64,000 nucleotides of DNA from an uncultured Pelagibacteraceae bacterium (lineage in GTDB: Bacteria; Pseudomonadota; Alphaproteobacteria; Pelagibacterales; Pelagibacteraceae): assembly GCA_902535745.1 (NCBI GenBank), contig CACAUR010000004.1, positions 28,943 through 92,942 of the forward strand, read 5' to 3'. Below the pieces are notes generated by a model. It was given only the letters and a program-made list of their open reading frames with translations, was not told where the DNA came from and made no database searches. This document shows, in pieces, positions 54,828 to 64,000 of the stretch. The position numbers and the translations under genes were made by a program. Numbering within the stretch: position 1 is the stretch's first letter; each line of letters opens with the position of its first letter.

Positions 54828-55776
54828 ATCTATTCAAAAAACTAAAAGCTTTTATTAAACTATTCGGTTTTGATTTATTCAAACCATACATTTTATAATT
54901 AGGTCCATGATCTGGGGTTATCCTTACAAAGGGTAATCCAATAGTAATATTTATAGCGTCAAATCCAAATATTGTTTTCATAGGTGCTAACACTTGATCA
55001 TGATACATTCCCACAATAACATTAAATTTTTTTCTATGATCTCTCAAAAAAATTGTATCAGCTGAAAAGGGGCCCGAAATATTTATTTTCTTTTTTTTTA
55101 AATAATTAATGGCAGGTAAAATTTCTAATTTTTCAATATTTTTACCTGCAAAAGTTTCACAATGAGGATTAAGACCAGTAACAGCTATTTTTGGTTTGAA
55201 ACCCAGAAATTTTTTGTAAAAATCGTTAATTCTGATCATTTTACTAATAATCACTTTTCTTTTTATTTTTTTTGCAACCTTGTAAATTGGTATGTGTGTA
55301 GTTATTGGGCTTACACTTAACTGCTTATTAAAAATTAACATCACCTCGTTTACCGATCCGGTCTTAAAAGCAATATACTCAGTAATACCACTGTATTTTC
55401 CCTTAAGAAAAGTTGTCTTAGAAATTGGTCCATTAATCAAAGCTAATGAATTAAATTTATTAACCAGTTTAAGTCCTAGCTCAAATGATTTTTTGATATA
55501 AGAATTTTTTTTTATTGTTGTCAATTTTTTTAAGTCAAGAGGAATATCAATTATATATATTTTATTTCTATAAAGATTTATTTGTTTATCAAATTTTTGA
55601 AAAGATATTTTTCTTTTTGTTTTTTTAAGTTCGTCTTCTAGTAATTTTTTTGAACCAATTATTACAATAGGAAATTTTGCATTCTTCAAAATTTTATTAT
55701 CTAAAGTTTTGATTAGGATTTCGTTAAAAGTGCTTTTAGGATCTCCGCAGATAATAATTATAGGCCTATCTTTCAT
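54811..55776 (-). CDS. pdxA: 4-hydroxythreonine-4-phosphate dehydrogenase
   Basis: PdxA oxidises 4-phosphohydroxy-L-threonine in pyridoxal phosphate synthesis. Its metal-binding His are in VSPITTHIPIYKVAKKI and MYHDQVLAPMK; GLNPHCETF and LPFVRITPDHGPNYKMYGL are also recognisable, though DHGPNYKMYG differs from the usual DHGTA-D-AG. I start at ATG 55776 (MKDRPIIIICGDP), overlapping the surA stop, and reject 26 extra codons that lie in surA. Confidence 0.9.
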   Translation of the reverse strand: MKDRPIIIICGDPKSTFNEILIKTLDNKILKNAKFPIVIIGSKKLLEDELKKTKRKISFQKFDKQINLYRNKIYIIDIPLDLKKLTTIKKNSYIKKSFELGLKLVNKFNSLALINGPISKTTFLKGKYSGITEYIAFKTGSVNEVMLIFNKQLSVSPITTHIPIYKVAKKIKRKVIISKMIRINDFYKKFLGFKPKIAVTGLNPHCETFAGKNIEKLEILPAINYLKKKKINISGPFSADTIFLRDHRKKFNVIVGMYHDQVLAPMKTIFGFDAINITIGLPFVRITPDHGPNYKMYGLNKSKPNSLIKAFSFLNRYVAKA

Positions 55777-56695
55777 CAATTTCAGCATCATTATAAATTC
55801 TTTTGTAATACAAAGTAGAAAATCTCGTGAATTGCCTTTCCTTCTCAAACTCAATCATCTTTTTTAATTGAGTATCCTTGTCAATTTTAACGTTTTCAGT
55901 TTTTATATTATTTAATTTTAATACCAAAAAACCCCCGCTTGTAACAATGGGTTTTGTAAATTCTCCAATTTTTGTGTTGCTTAATTCATCTTTTATTGCT
56001 TTGGATAATTGATTTTTATAAATCCAGCCTAAGCTTCCCCCACTTTTTTTACTATCTGATAAACTATAAATTCTTGCAGTTTCCTCAAATCCTATTTCAT
56101 TTATACTTTTTTTGATAGCCTCATATTTTGATTCTAATTCATTTTTTTCATTAACTGTAAAAATAATTTCTGAAAGTAAAAGATTATTAATTTCCTTTTC
56201 ATCAAATTTTTCAAGTTCTTTACTTATGGCATTTTGGTCAATTTCTATTTCATTTGCAAAAGTTTTCACTATTAAATCATTCCAAGCAATTTCAATAGAA
56301 ATTTTTTCTTTAACTCTTTTAATGTCCACGTTATTTTGCAACAAATAATTTTCAAACTCTATTAAACTAGAAATCCCAATGCTAGAATATATATCCCCAA
56401 TTACTTTTGCTAATATTGCTTCATTAGGAATGATTTCGAATCTTTTTTCTATCTCAATTTTTTTTATTTTTTCATTAATTAAGGAATTTTTTGCATATTC
56501 AGTTATTTTTTTCTGATCTAATTTTTTTAAATTTGGATTTAATGATACCAAATACCTTTTCTCAAAATTAAGATCAATGTTAGTTATTATCTCTTGATTT
56601 ATTTTAGCAACTATGAAAACTTCACCATTTGCTGCTTTATAAGGAATTACAATCAAAATCAAAAAAAGATAAATTTTTAATAAGATTATTTTCAT
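55766..56695 (-). CDS. surA: SurA-like periplasmic chaperone / peptidyl-prolyl isomerase
   Basis: A 309-residue exported protein with a signal peptide (about 1-24, after AANG), an N-terminal SurA domain starting VAKINQEIITNIDLNFEKRYL, and one PpiC parvulin domain near 185-280 (ARIYSLSDSKKSGGSLGWI, PIVTSGGFLVLKL). It would help outer-membrane proteins such as LptD, encoded two bases upstream, to fold. Confidence 0.9.
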   Translation of the reverse strand: MKIILLKIYLFLILIVIPYKAANGEVFIVAKINQEIITNIDLNFEKRYLVSLNPNLKKLDQKKITEYAKNSLINEKIKKIEIEKRFEIIPNEAILAKVIGDIYSSIGISSLIEFENYLLQNNVDIKRVKEKISIEIAWNDLIVKTFANEIEIDQNAISKELEKFDEKEINNLLLSEIIFTVNEKNELESKYEAIKKSINEIGFEETARIYSLSDSKKSGGSLGWIYKNQLSKAIKDELSNTKIGEFTKPIVTSGGFLVLKLNNIKTENVKIDKDTQLKKMIEFEKERQFTRFSTLYYKRIYNDAEIDER

Positions 56696-56697
56696 TT

Positions 56698-59082
56698 TTA
56701 TCTAACACTAGGAGTGTTTAAAGTTGCTAATGGTACTATGGAAATAGAAAAGAATATTTCTTCAGTAGGTTTCAATTCGTTATCTGAGTAATAATCCTTG
56801 TTATATTGTATTGAAGCTGTCAAACAATCATTTTTATATTCATATATTAAGTTGTAAAACTCAGTAAAGTCAGTTTTTTCGTTTCTTCGAGTCCTATATC
56901 TTAAGGAATAAGCATCATTAAAATTGTAAGTTGTTTCATTAGACAGATAACTTTCACTTCCAACTTCATCATCTTCCTGCAAAAACTCAAAAGATGTCAC
57001 AAATTTATTAACTGTAATATCTGTTTTTAACAAATTGTAATTTGAAGACTCAAAGTCGCTATCTATTGAAAAGTTATAATCGAATTTTAAGCTTTGATTC
57101 GGTTTGAAAATTAAAGAACCAATAAAGTCAGATCCTTTATTATTAAGTGTTGATTTGGTTGGTAGATTTGTCTCCTCATCAGCTCTCAAGACTGTTGCTA
57201 ACCCGGCTTTAATTAAATTGTTCCCACTCTCTTTTTCTTTAAGGGTATATTCTCCTCCCAAAGTTAAAGATTCACCACCTTCTACTGAGTCGTCTAAACT
57301 TAACCGATTTTGAGTGAAAATATTATTTATATCAATTTTTCTATCCAAATTTTTCAAGTCTTTATTTGCGTTCGGGCTGTACATCAAAGAACCTTTTGCA
57401 GTAAAAAAATTGTCAAATATTCTTCCCTCTTTTTTTAATGGATATGAAATGTCATAAAATAAAGATCCATAGTTTTCTGAACTAAATTTATTTTTATAAT
57501 TTGTTGAATTTTCGCCTTCAGAGCTAATATTTTTTAATAATAAATTAAATTTATTAACAAACCCTAACGGTGTTATTCTTGGGTTTGACGTAAATTGTAA
57601 GTCATTAATCAGAACTTTTTCAAATATATTTGTATTATAATTCTTATAATTACCTCTAGATTTTATTTCATAATTCCCATTAAAATTTGAAGCTAATCTT
57701 TTTGAAAATTCATAACTTGGAAAAATATACTCATATTTATCACTTGAGTTATCTATAGTTAAATTCTCATATGCTTGAATTTTAGTTTCTAGGTCCATAT
57801 CTCTACTACTACCTCTAAAAATTAAAAAAGATTTTAATAAAGATTGATTATTATTAATTGCAGATTTTATATTGTGTGTTTTTAAGTAGTTGTTGTTTGA
57901 AGTTGTTTCTAAATTTAACTCAATTTCACTTATATCAAATGTGTCCATATTAAGTTTAGTTATAGAATTTGAAAAAAAATGAGTTTTTGATGATGAATTT
58001 TTTTCTTTTAAGCTAAAGTCTGTAATGTGTTTTGAATTTTTGTTTACTTGTCTATATTCATTTTGAAATAATGCTTCATTTTCAGAAAAAATTCTTGATG
58101 TAAATGTTAAGTCTTTATTGTCACTTATTACTTTGTAATAAGGTAATTTAAAGGATAAGCCCAAACTTGATGAATCTATAATTTGTGGCATTAAGAAACC
58201 TGATTGTCTTTTCACGGTTGGATCAGGGTGGAAAAATTTCGGGAAATAAACAATTGGTTTATCGTATATTTCAAGCCAGGCATGTTTGTAGTTAATAATC
58301 TTTTTTTCTTTATCATGATTTATTTCTTTTGCTTTTATTTGCCAGGGTGGACAATCATCATTTTTTTTACAAGTTGTAAAAACACCTTTTTTAATAATTG
58401 AGTTTTTTCCATCACTAAAAAAATAATTCCCCTTAAGTCTTGGGTCATTTAATGGGTTACCAAAGATATCTTTGTTAAAATCAATACTTACGTTATTAGC
58501 TATAATTTTATTTTTTGAGAAATCTATAATTGCACTGGCAAAATTATAGAAATTTTTCTCAAGATCTATCAATTTTACCATTTTACCTTTTATTAATTTA
58601 TCATTAATATTGAAGTTTAATTTTTCAAATTCTATCCTGTTTCCTAAATTATCTTTAAGTCTTGAAGCATGATTAATTTTGATTTCACCAGAGTTTTTAA
58701 GATAAACTATTTCTTTTGTGTTTAAAAAATAACTATCTTCAAATTTTACCTCAACATTTCCTGAAGAGATGATTTTTTCCGCATTTTTGTCATAAGAAAT
58801 ATTATCACTATAAATTTTGATATTTTCTATCTGATTTGTGATGACTATATTTCCGTTAGCCTCAAGGAATTTCTTTTCTTTATCGTATCTCATTTGATCA
58901 GCATCGATAACCACTTCGTTACCTGATAAAATCTTAACACCGTCTTTTGCTATGACTATTTTGTCTTTGTCTATTATTTCAATTGATGTTGCTTCAAATT
59001 TCAATTCTTCAGAATTAACACTAAAAAAATTTGTAAAAAAAATAAAAAAGAATATTAATCTTAAAATAAAATTACTTTTCAT
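56698..59082 (-). CDS. lptD: LPS-assembly outer-membrane protein LptD
   Basis: LptD (Imp/OstA), 794 residues, places lipopolysaccharide in the outer leaflet. A signal peptide (about 1-24) is followed by an OstA/LptA-like periplasmic beta-jellyroll (about 28-170), the conserved FTTCKKNDDCPPWQIKA cysteine segment near 235-252, PVVYFP-like KPIVYFPKFFHPDPTVKRQSG near 273-293 and a long C-terminal beta barrel rich in alternating polar and aromatic residues. It sits between surA and lptG. Confidence 0.94.
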   Translation of the reverse strand: MKSNFILRLIFFFIFFTNFFSVNSEELKFEATSIEIIDKDKIVIAKDGVKILSGNEVVIDADQMRYDKEKKFLEANGNIVITNQIENIKIYSDNISYDKNAEKIISSGNVEVKFEDSYFLNTKEIVYLKNSGEIKINHASRLKDNLGNRIEFEKLNFNINDKLIKGKMVKLIDLEKNFYNFASAIIDFSKNKIIANNVSIDFNKDIFGNPLNDPRLKGNYFFSDGKNSIIKKGVFTTCKKNDDCPPWQIKAKEINHDKEKKIINYKHAWLEIYDKPIVYFPKFFHPDPTVKRQSGFLMPQIIDSSSLGLSFKLPYYKVISDNKDLTFTSRIFSENEALFQNEYRQVNKNSKHITDFSLKEKNSSSKTHFFSNSITKLNMDTFDISEIELNLETTSNNNYLKTHNIKSAINNNQSLLKSFLIFRGSSRDMDLETKIQAYENLTIDNSSDKYEYIFPSYEFSKRLASNFNGNYEIKSRGNYKNYNTNIFEKVLINDLQFTSNPRITPLGFVNKFNLLLKNISSEGENSTNYKNKFSSENYGSLFYDISYPLKKEGRIFDNFFTAKGSLMYSPNANKDLKNLDRKIDINNIFTQNRLSLDDSVEGGESLTLGGEYTLKEKESGNNLIKAGLATVLRADEETNLPTKSTLNNKGSDFIGSLIFKPNQSLKFDYNFSIDSDFESSNYNLLKTDITVNKFVTSFEFLQEDDEVGSESYLSNETTYNFNDAYSLRYRTRRNEKTDFTEFYNLIYEYKNDCLTASIQYNKDYYSDNELKPTEEIFFSISIVPLATLNTPSVR

Positions 59083-60154
59083 TTATCCTTACCAAATTAA
59101 TCATTGAAATTATACTTATCATTAAAAGCGGTATCCAAATAGACACTGCCACAGGAACCTGTTCGTTTTTCCCAAGTTCCTCAAAAAAGAAACTTAAATA
59201 ATAAATTATGACAGAAATAAGAATTCCAAATATAAGATGAAATACTTTTGTTCTATTTTGCTTGATATTCATCATAATTGTTGATGATAGTATAGTCATT
59301 AACATTAAGTAAAATGGAAACGATATAATCTTTTGTATCGCGGAATCTACTTCAATAGAAGAGTAGTTTATATCTTTATACTTATTTTTTAAGTCGTTTA
59401 ATTCAAAAATTGATAAAGAAGTTAAATTAGAAAACAATGAATTGATATCACGAAAGTCTATATTTGTTTTTAATTCATAATTATTTATTCTTTGATTTGA
59501 CTCTTGTTCATTATTTATGAGAACACTTTCTGACTTCCAAGATTTGTTTTTGATATCAATTTTTTCAGCTGAAACATTTCGAATAAAATTAAAATCTTCA
59601 TCAAATTGAACTATATCTACATTATTTAAAAAATTTCCTTTCAAGTCTTCAGCATTAATAATACTCGTTATTCCTTCCTTGGCATCTTTGATCCAAATTC
59701 CATTTTCAGTTATGACAGCCAAATATTTATTATCTTTAGCGTATGAGTTTTTTATGTCCAAGTAAGAATGTTTTAAATTTGAAGATAGATTATAAAATAT
59801 TGTAACTAGTATCACACCAATTAGAAAACTTAATATAGCCAGTAACTTAACAATTTTAGAATTGCTTAATCCAAAATTTTTAAACGAGATATTTTCATTT
59901 TGTTCAATCAATTTTATAAAAAAAAATTGAGTTGTAATTAAAAATATAAATGGAAATATTTCAAATATTATTGATGGAATATTTAGAAAGGTTAAAAATA
60001 TTGGCACTCCCATTGACACATCCAAATCTTTGAAAAAATTTATTTCTTCAAAAATATTCAATATAAAAGCTAAAGTTACAAAAACAAAAACAGTTTTCAC
60101 GAATGTTAATAAAAATTGTTTACTTATATAATTTTGATAAACTTTTAATATCAT
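59072..60154 (-). CDS. lptG: LPS export permease LptG
   Basis: LptG, 360 residues, is one half of the LptBFG inner-membrane LPS extractor. Three helices precede a periplasmic beta-jellyroll (about 125-265), and three follow. PSIIFEIFPFIFLITTQFF near 55-73 and the final helices with QVPVAVSIWIPLLMISIISMINL near 330-352 are typical. It overlaps lptD by 11 bases and lptF by 4. Confidence 0.92.
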   Translation of the reverse strand: MILKVYQNYISKQFLLTFVKTVFVFVTLAFILNIFEEINFFKDLDVSMGVPIFLTFLNIPSIIFEIFPFIFLITTQFFFIKLIEQNENISFKNFGLSNSKIVKLLAILSFLIGVILVTIFYNLSSNLKHSYLDIKNSYAKDNKYLAVITENGIWIKDAKEGITSIINAEDLKGNFLNNVDIVQFDEDFNFIRNVSAEKIDIKNKSWKSESVLINNEQESNQRINNYELKTNIDFRDINSLFSNLTSLSIFELNDLKNKYKDINYSSIEVDSAIQKIISFPFYLMLMTILSSTIMMNIKQNRTKVFHLIFGILISVIIYYLSFFFEELGKNEQVPVAVSIWIPLLMISIISMINLVRINEK

Positions 60155-61296
60155 TTCGAGGAAGTTAAAGATTGTTTATAGAATAAAAAGTAAAATATTA
60201 TTGATATTATAATTGGAACAACCATTAGTATTAAACTATTATTAAAGTTGTAAGAAAAATATTTTGTTAAAATTTCTGAAAAAGAAATTAAAATAACTCC
60301 AGTAATAAAAATCATAATCTTGAATCTTGAGTGCCCAATAGAATTTTTGGACTTAATTAAAAGTAAAGCGGATACTATTGCCAATAAAGGGATATATAAG
60401 GGTTTAAATATCCTACTGAAAAATTCTTGAGAAATATTATCCAACTGTTTTGCTTCGTGAGAACATTGAAAGCTAAATTCATTTTTATCTCCAAGCATTA
60501 TTTGAGTTCTTTGGTCTTTGGGTTGAAATAGACATTTTGCTAAAACGAAAATATTTATCTCTTGCAATTTTGGATATTTTGTAGTTTTTGAACTGTAATC
60601 CGCTAAATTTAATTGTGTCTTATTAAAATTAATTACAGTTGTTTTGCCTTTATTAATATTTAAAATTTTTCCTTCATTTAAAATTAAAAAATTTTGATTA
60701 TCATATTTAGAGAAGAAACCTCTTTTTGCATATATAATTCTAGAGTCATTTTTATTATATGTATCTTTTATAACTATATTTTCGAATTCATTTAATTCAT
60801 TTTTTTTATCGACATATATTGTAAGTTTTTCTACCGTGTCCATAAATTTTTTGGGTTTGACAAGAGATGGTAAAAAATCAATATTTGATTGTCTAATGAA
60901 AGATCTTGCTTTATCTTGAGTATAGGGGACCAAAAAAATGTTCATTATAGATTGTAAAATTAAGAAAATTAAAGAGTATTTTATAATTATATTTAAAAAC
61001 TCACTTTTTTTTATGCCATTAGACCAGAAAATGAGAATCTGATTTTGATCCTCATATTTTACAAGGGTAAAAAAAACAGCAAAGAAAAACATGAACGGTA
61101 AAATTTCATTAAAAATTTTTGGAAGACTCAATAATGTGTAAAGGAAATAAATTTTAAAACCATGACCATCTTCGGTAACAAAACCTAAGTAATTAACAGC
61201 TTGAATAACCCAAACAATAAGTGCGACAGAACTACAAGAAAGTAAAAAAAATATTGTTGTTTCACGTAAAAAGTTTTTAAAAATAATTTTTTTCAT
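60151..61296 (-). CDS. lptF: LPS export permease LptF
   Basis: LptF, 381 residues, partner of LptG in the LPS transporter. The same 3+3 helix layout surrounds a periplasmic domain. LLSLPKIFNEILPFMFFFAVFFTL near 51-74 and the region FEILI-like KYEDQNQILIFWSNGIKKSEFL near 75-96 match the family. It starts the lptF-lptG-lptD-surA-pdxA-rsmA run, divergent from pepA across a 56-base gap. Confidence 0.92.
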   Translation of the reverse strand: MKKIIFKNFLRETTIFFLLSCSSVALIVWVIQAVNYLGFVTEDGHGFKIYFLYTLLSLPKIFNEILPFMFFFAVFFTLVKYEDQNQILIFWSNGIKKSEFLNIIIKYSLIFLILQSIMNIFLVPYTQDKARSFIRQSNIDFLPSLVKPKKFMDTVEKLTIYVDKKNELNEFENIVIKDTYNKNDSRIIYAKRGFFSKYDNQNFLILNEGKILNINKGKTTVINFNKTQLNLADYSSKTTKYPKLQEINIFVLAKCLFQPKDQRTQIMLGDKNEFSFQCSHEAKQLDNISQEFFSRIFKPLYIPLLAIVSALLLIKSKNSIGHSRFKIMIFITGVILISFSEILTKYFSYNFNNSLILMVVPIIISIIFYFLFYKQSLTSSK

Positions 61297-61352
61297 TGAA
61301 ATTCTATAAAATAAACATATACACGTTTTGGTAGAAAAATGAATAAAAAATT

Positions 61353-62813
61353 ATGATTATAAAAGACACTTTTTCAAAATTTACAAATATGTCAAAGCTT
61401 TCTGGATGTATTGCCTTTTTTACTAACGAAAAGTCAGAAATAGTTCACTTGAAAAAGTACCTTAATTCCTCAGACTATAAAAACCTAAGTGTTCTTTTAA
61501 AAAATAAAAATAAAAAAAAAAGTTTATTGTCTTTTGATTTAAATCCAAATCAAAAAATAATTTTGATTTCTCTTAAAAAAAACCAAAAATCAAATGAAAC
61601 AGAAAAAAGTGGAGCAAAGCTTACTGATTTTTTAAAAAGTGAAGGGGCAGAAGCAATACATATTGTTTCTGATACAATCTCTCTGAATTTAAAACCAGAT
61701 TCTATTTATGAATTTTTACATGGAATGAGATTAAAGTCATACTCTTTTGAGAGATATAAATCAAAAAAGGAGTCAAATACTCTGAAAGTTAATATTACTT
61801 CTTTGAAAAAATTTGACAAAAAGATTTATGATAAATTTAAAGCAATTGAATTAGGAGTAAATTATACAAAAGATTTAGTATCAGAACCTGGGAATATATT
61901 GCATCCAGATGAATATGCTAAAAGGCTAACTCAATTAAAAAAAATTGGCCTTAAAGTTTCTGTTTATGATGAAAAGCAATTAAAGAAAATGGGTTGTAAC
62001 GCGTTAGTTGGCGTTGGCCAAGGAAGTATTAGGGGCTCGTATTTAGTAACTCTTGAATGGAGAGGGAAAAAATCAAATTCAAAACCATTAGCTTTTGTTG
62101 GGAAAGGAGTTTGTTTTGACACTGGAGGAATATCTCTAAAGCCTGCAAGGTTTATGGAGGATATGACTTATGACATGGCTGGTTCAGCTGTAGTTGTGGG
62201 TCTTATGAAAAATTTGGCTCTTAGAAAATCAAAAGTTAATGCTGTTGGTGTTGTTGGATTAGTGGAAAATATGCCAGGAGGAAATGCTCAAAGACCTGGA
62301 GATATTGTAAAATCGTATAGTGGAAAAACAATTGAGGTATTAAATACTGATGCAGAGGGAAGATTAGTTTTAGCAGACGCAATAACTTTTACAGAAAAAA
62401 AATTTAAACCTAATTTGATTATTGATTTAGCGACTCTTACTGGTGCAATAGTGGTTGCGTTGGGATCTGAGTATGCTGGATTATTTTCAAATAACGATAA
62501 TTTATCTAAGCAGCTTCATGAAGCTGGTGAAAAAGTTGAGGAAAAAGCTTGGAGACTTCCATTACATTCTAATTACGATAAACTTATGAATTCTAAAAAT
62601 GCAGACATGCAGAATATTAATTATGTTGGTGGGGCAGGGTCGACTACCGCAGCCCAGTTTTTACAAAGATTTATTTTAAACAAAACACCTTGGGCGCATT
62701 TAGATATTGCAGGGATGGCTTTTTCAAAATATGCTGGAGCTCTAAACTCAAGTGGAGCAACTGGATATGGTGTTAGGTTATTGAATAAGTTTGTTGAAGA
62801 TAACTATGAGTAA
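61353..62813 (+). CDS. pepA: Leucyl/cytosol aminopeptidase (M17)
   Basis: PepA cuts N-terminal residues from peptides, using two metal ions. KGVCFDTGGISLKPARFMEDM near 251-271 and NTDAEGRLVLADAI near 329-342 hold the metal ligands and catalytic Arg, with the glycine-rich YVGGAGSTTAAQFLQRF block near 425. At 486 residues it is normal. It overlaps ndk by 8 bases. Confidence 0.95.
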   Translation: MIIKDTFSKFTNMSKLSGCIAFFTNEKSEIVHLKKYLNSSDYKNLSVLLKNKNKKKSLLSFDLNPNQKIILISLKKNQKSNETEKSGAKLTDFLKSEGAEAIHIVSDTISLNLKPDSIYEFLHGMRLKSYSFERYKSKKESNTLKVNITSLKKFDKKIYDKFKAIELGVNYTKDLVSEPGNILHPDEYAKRLTQLKKIGLKVSVYDEKQLKKMGCNALVGVGQGSIRGSYLVTLEWRGKKSNSKPLAFVGKGVCFDTGGISLKPARFMEDMTYDMAGSAVVVGLMKNLALRKSKVNAVGVVGLVENMPGGNAQRPGDIVKSYSGKTIEVLNTDAEGRLVLADAITFTEKKFKPNLIIDLATLTGAIVVALGSEYAGLFSNNDNLSKQLHEAGEKVEEKAWRLPLHSNYDKLMNSKNADMQNINYVGGAGSTTAAQFLQRFILNKTPWAHLDIAGMAFSKYAGALNSSGATGYGVRLLNKFVEDNYE

Positions 62814-63216
62814 AATTGAGCAAACACTTTCATTGATAAAACCAGATGCAGTTGAGAGAAATTTAGAAGAGGAAATAAAGCAATTTTTTATTAATAATGG
62901 TTTTAAAATTGCTAAACAAAAAAAAGTAAAGCTAGAAAAAAAAGATGCTGAAATTTTCTATAAAGTTCATGAAACAAAACCTTTTTTTAATGAATTGTGT
63001 AATTATCTTTCTTCAGGACCTATTGTTGCAATGATACTTGAAAAAGCTGACGCTGTATCTGAAAATCGAAAAATCATGGGTGCAACCGATCCTACAAAAG
63101 CAGATGAGGGAACAATCAGAAAAAAATATGGACTTTCTATCGATAAAAATTCCGTTCATGGTTCAGATAGTATTGAAAACGCTACTAAAGAAATTAATTT
63201 TTTTTTTAAGACCTAA
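62806..63216 (+). CDS. ndk: Nucleoside diphosphate kinase
   Basis: Ndk balances nucleoside triphosphates by a phospho-histidine intermediate. TLSLIKPDAVERN near residues 6-18 and the catalytic NSVHGSDSIENA block (His near 116) are present. I start at ATG 62806 (MSKIEQT) which lies in the pepA end; the upstream TTG is unlikely. At 136 residues it is typical. It overlaps the convergent purN by 11 bases. A holC gene often found between pepA and ndk is absent. Confidence 0.95.
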   Translation: MSKIEQTLSLIKPDAVERNLEEEIKQFFINNGFKIAKQKKVKLEKKDAEIFYKVHETKPFFNELCNYLSSGPIVAMILEKADAVSENRKIMGATDPTKADEGTIRKKYGLSIDKNSVHGSDSIENATKEINFFFKT

Positions 63217-63775
63217 TTAGTTTTTCTAAAACAAGTGGATATAGTTTATTCTCTTCTTTTAACACCCTTTTTTCCAATTTTTTTAATGTATCTTTTTTAA
63301 AAATCTTAACTTTTTTTTTTGCTATAATCTTGCCAGAGTCCAATTTTTTACTTACAAAATGTATCGTACATCCTGAAAATTTTTCTTTAGCTTCTAAAGC
63401 TTTAAGATGGGTGTTAAGTCCTTTGTATTTAGGTAACAAAGATGGATGAATATTTATTATCTTGTTCTTAAAAAAATTAAGAAAGTATGGACTAAGAATT
63501 TTCATAAACCCCGCTAAACAAATAAATTTTATACTTTTAGTAATTAGAATCTTCGCTAATTTTTTTTGTTCAGTTTTTAAAAACAAATGTGAAATAATTA
63601 TCGTGGCAATCCTGTTTTTTTTTGCAAATTTTAATCCAGCAGCATTTTTTTTATTGCTTATTACATATGCAATTTTATAATTACAATCTTTCTTTTTTGA
63701 TCTTAAGATTAAAGCTTTGAGATTTGTTCCCCTTCCCGAGATAAATACTGCAATATTAGCCTTTTCCTTAATCAC
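63206..63775 (-). CDS. purN: Phosphoribosylglycinamide formyltransferase
   Basis: PurN transfers a formyl group from 10-formyl-THF to GAR in purine synthesis. VFISGRGTNLKALI at residues 10-23, FICLAGFMKILSPYFL near 83-98 and NIHPSLLPKYKGLNTHLKALEAKEKFSGCTIHFV near 108-141 hold the catalytic Asn, His and Asp region. The start is GTG at 63775, one base after the purM stop. At 189 residues it is normal. Confidence 0.94.
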   Translation of the reverse strand: MIKEKANIAVFISGRGTNLKALILRSKKKDCNYKIAYVISNKKNAAGLKFAKKNRIATIIISHLFLKTEQKKLAKILITKSIKFICLAGFMKILSPYFLNFFKNKIINIHPSLLPKYKGLNTHLKALEAKEKFSGCTIHFVSKKLDSGKIIAKKKVKIFKKDTLKKLEKRVLKEENKLYPLVLEKLIRS

Positions 63776-63776
63776 G

Positions 63777-64000
63777 TTACCAACGTATATTGTTAGTATA
63801 TTTTACTTTACTTTTATCTTTAATTATTTCTCCAATTATATAGGGACGGTATTGTTTGGGAAAAAACTTTAAAATTTTATGAAAATTATTTTTTTTAATG
63901 ATCAAACAAAAACCTACACCACAATTAAAAGTTTTGAGCATTTCTTTTTGAGAAACACCATTTTCATTGATCCAGCTAAAAATCTTATAAGTTTTTATTT
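63777..64000 (-). CDS. purM: Phosphoribosylformylglycinamidine cyclo-ligase, C-terminal end (partial)
   Basis: The last 74 codons run off the window edge. Reading from the edge gives IFSWINENGVSQKEMLKTFNCGVGF, the PurM C-terminal hallmark (EM--TFNCG-G), then QYRPYIIGEIIKDKSK and a TAA at 63777-63779. PurM makes aminoimidazole ribotide. It precedes purN by one base, the standard purM-purN order. Confidence 0.9.
   Translation of the reverse strand, partial: IKTYKIFSWINENGVSQKEMLKTFNCGVGFCLIIKKNNFHKILKFFPKQYRPYIIGEIIKDKSKVKYTNNIRW

Overview
The window is AT-rich, gene-dense, standard-code DNA that reads as a streamlined marine alphaproteobacterium of the SAR11 / Pelagibacterales type. The basis is the low GC with A/T homopolymers everywhere, intergenic gaps usually under 100 bases, many start/stop overlaps, even between convergent genes (14159-14175, 17683-17686, 54042-54053, 63206-63216), a tandem glycine riboswitch in front of gcvT, a TRAP transporter, formate dehydrogenase, and alphaproteobacterial gene order around acpP-gmk-rsmA-pdxA-surA-lptD. 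Taxonomy is inferred from content and style, not from a marker-gene search. No tRNA, rRNA, insertion sequence, prophage or CRISPR array was seen.

Layout. 1-7291: end of ilvC, then leuA and the rod-shape/elongasome operon mreBCD-mrdA-rodA. 7334-14770: an FAD amino-acid oxidase, a DMT exporter, a histone-deacetylase-like hydrolase, msrB, grxC, a DUF2805 protein, then a ProC-like reductase behind a structured leader, a GNAT-like protein, an MFS carrier and a TerC-like membrane protein. 14886-17686: a TRAP transporter (P, Q, M) with a strong terminator after the binding protein. 17683-21468: 5-oxoprolinase pxpA (opposite strand, with a TPR lipoprotein-like gene) and pxpB-pxpC plus a DMT carrier. 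21501-26005: glycine riboswitch and gcvT-gcvH-gcvP. 26012-30974: FAD oxidoreductase, DUF1365, cyclopropane-fatty-acid-synthase-like methyltransferase, DUF3833 lipoprotein, SDR and TspO, a set resembling light/singlet-oxygen-responsive lipid-modification operons. 30976-38588: another FAD oxidoreductase, a methyltransferase, SelO with a previously unlisted 59-residue membrane protein, formate dehydrogenase, HPP and IscU-like proteins, a DMT carrier and a glycine amidinotransferase. 38589-46404: a charged heptad-repeat protein, MFS and DMT carriers, gshB-gshA, an HD-domain protein, purF and cvpA. 46397-54053: an HAE3-type RND protein, dnaB, rplI-rpsR-rpsF, fabD-fabG-acpP-gmk. 54042-64000: rsmA-pdxA-surA-lptD-lptG-lptF, pepA-ndk, purN and the end of purM.

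Metabolic themes are glycine and one-carbon chemistry (glycine cleavage, amidinotransferase, formate dehydrogenase, sarcosine/D-amino-acid-type oxidases), glutathione and 5-oxoproline turnover (gshA, gshB, pxpABC, grxC), and envelope building (elongasome, LptDFG, SurA).

The most striking sequence-level oddity is that three otherwise intact conserved genes (mrdA, pxpA, rplI) are each broken by a one-base length change inside a run of A. This is either a homopolymer sequencing/assembly artefact or, if real, a set of slippage-dependent genes. The most interesting regulatory signals are the mutually exclusive hairpins ahead of the ProC-like gene and a glycine riboswitch whose last stem ends on the base before the gcvT start codon.
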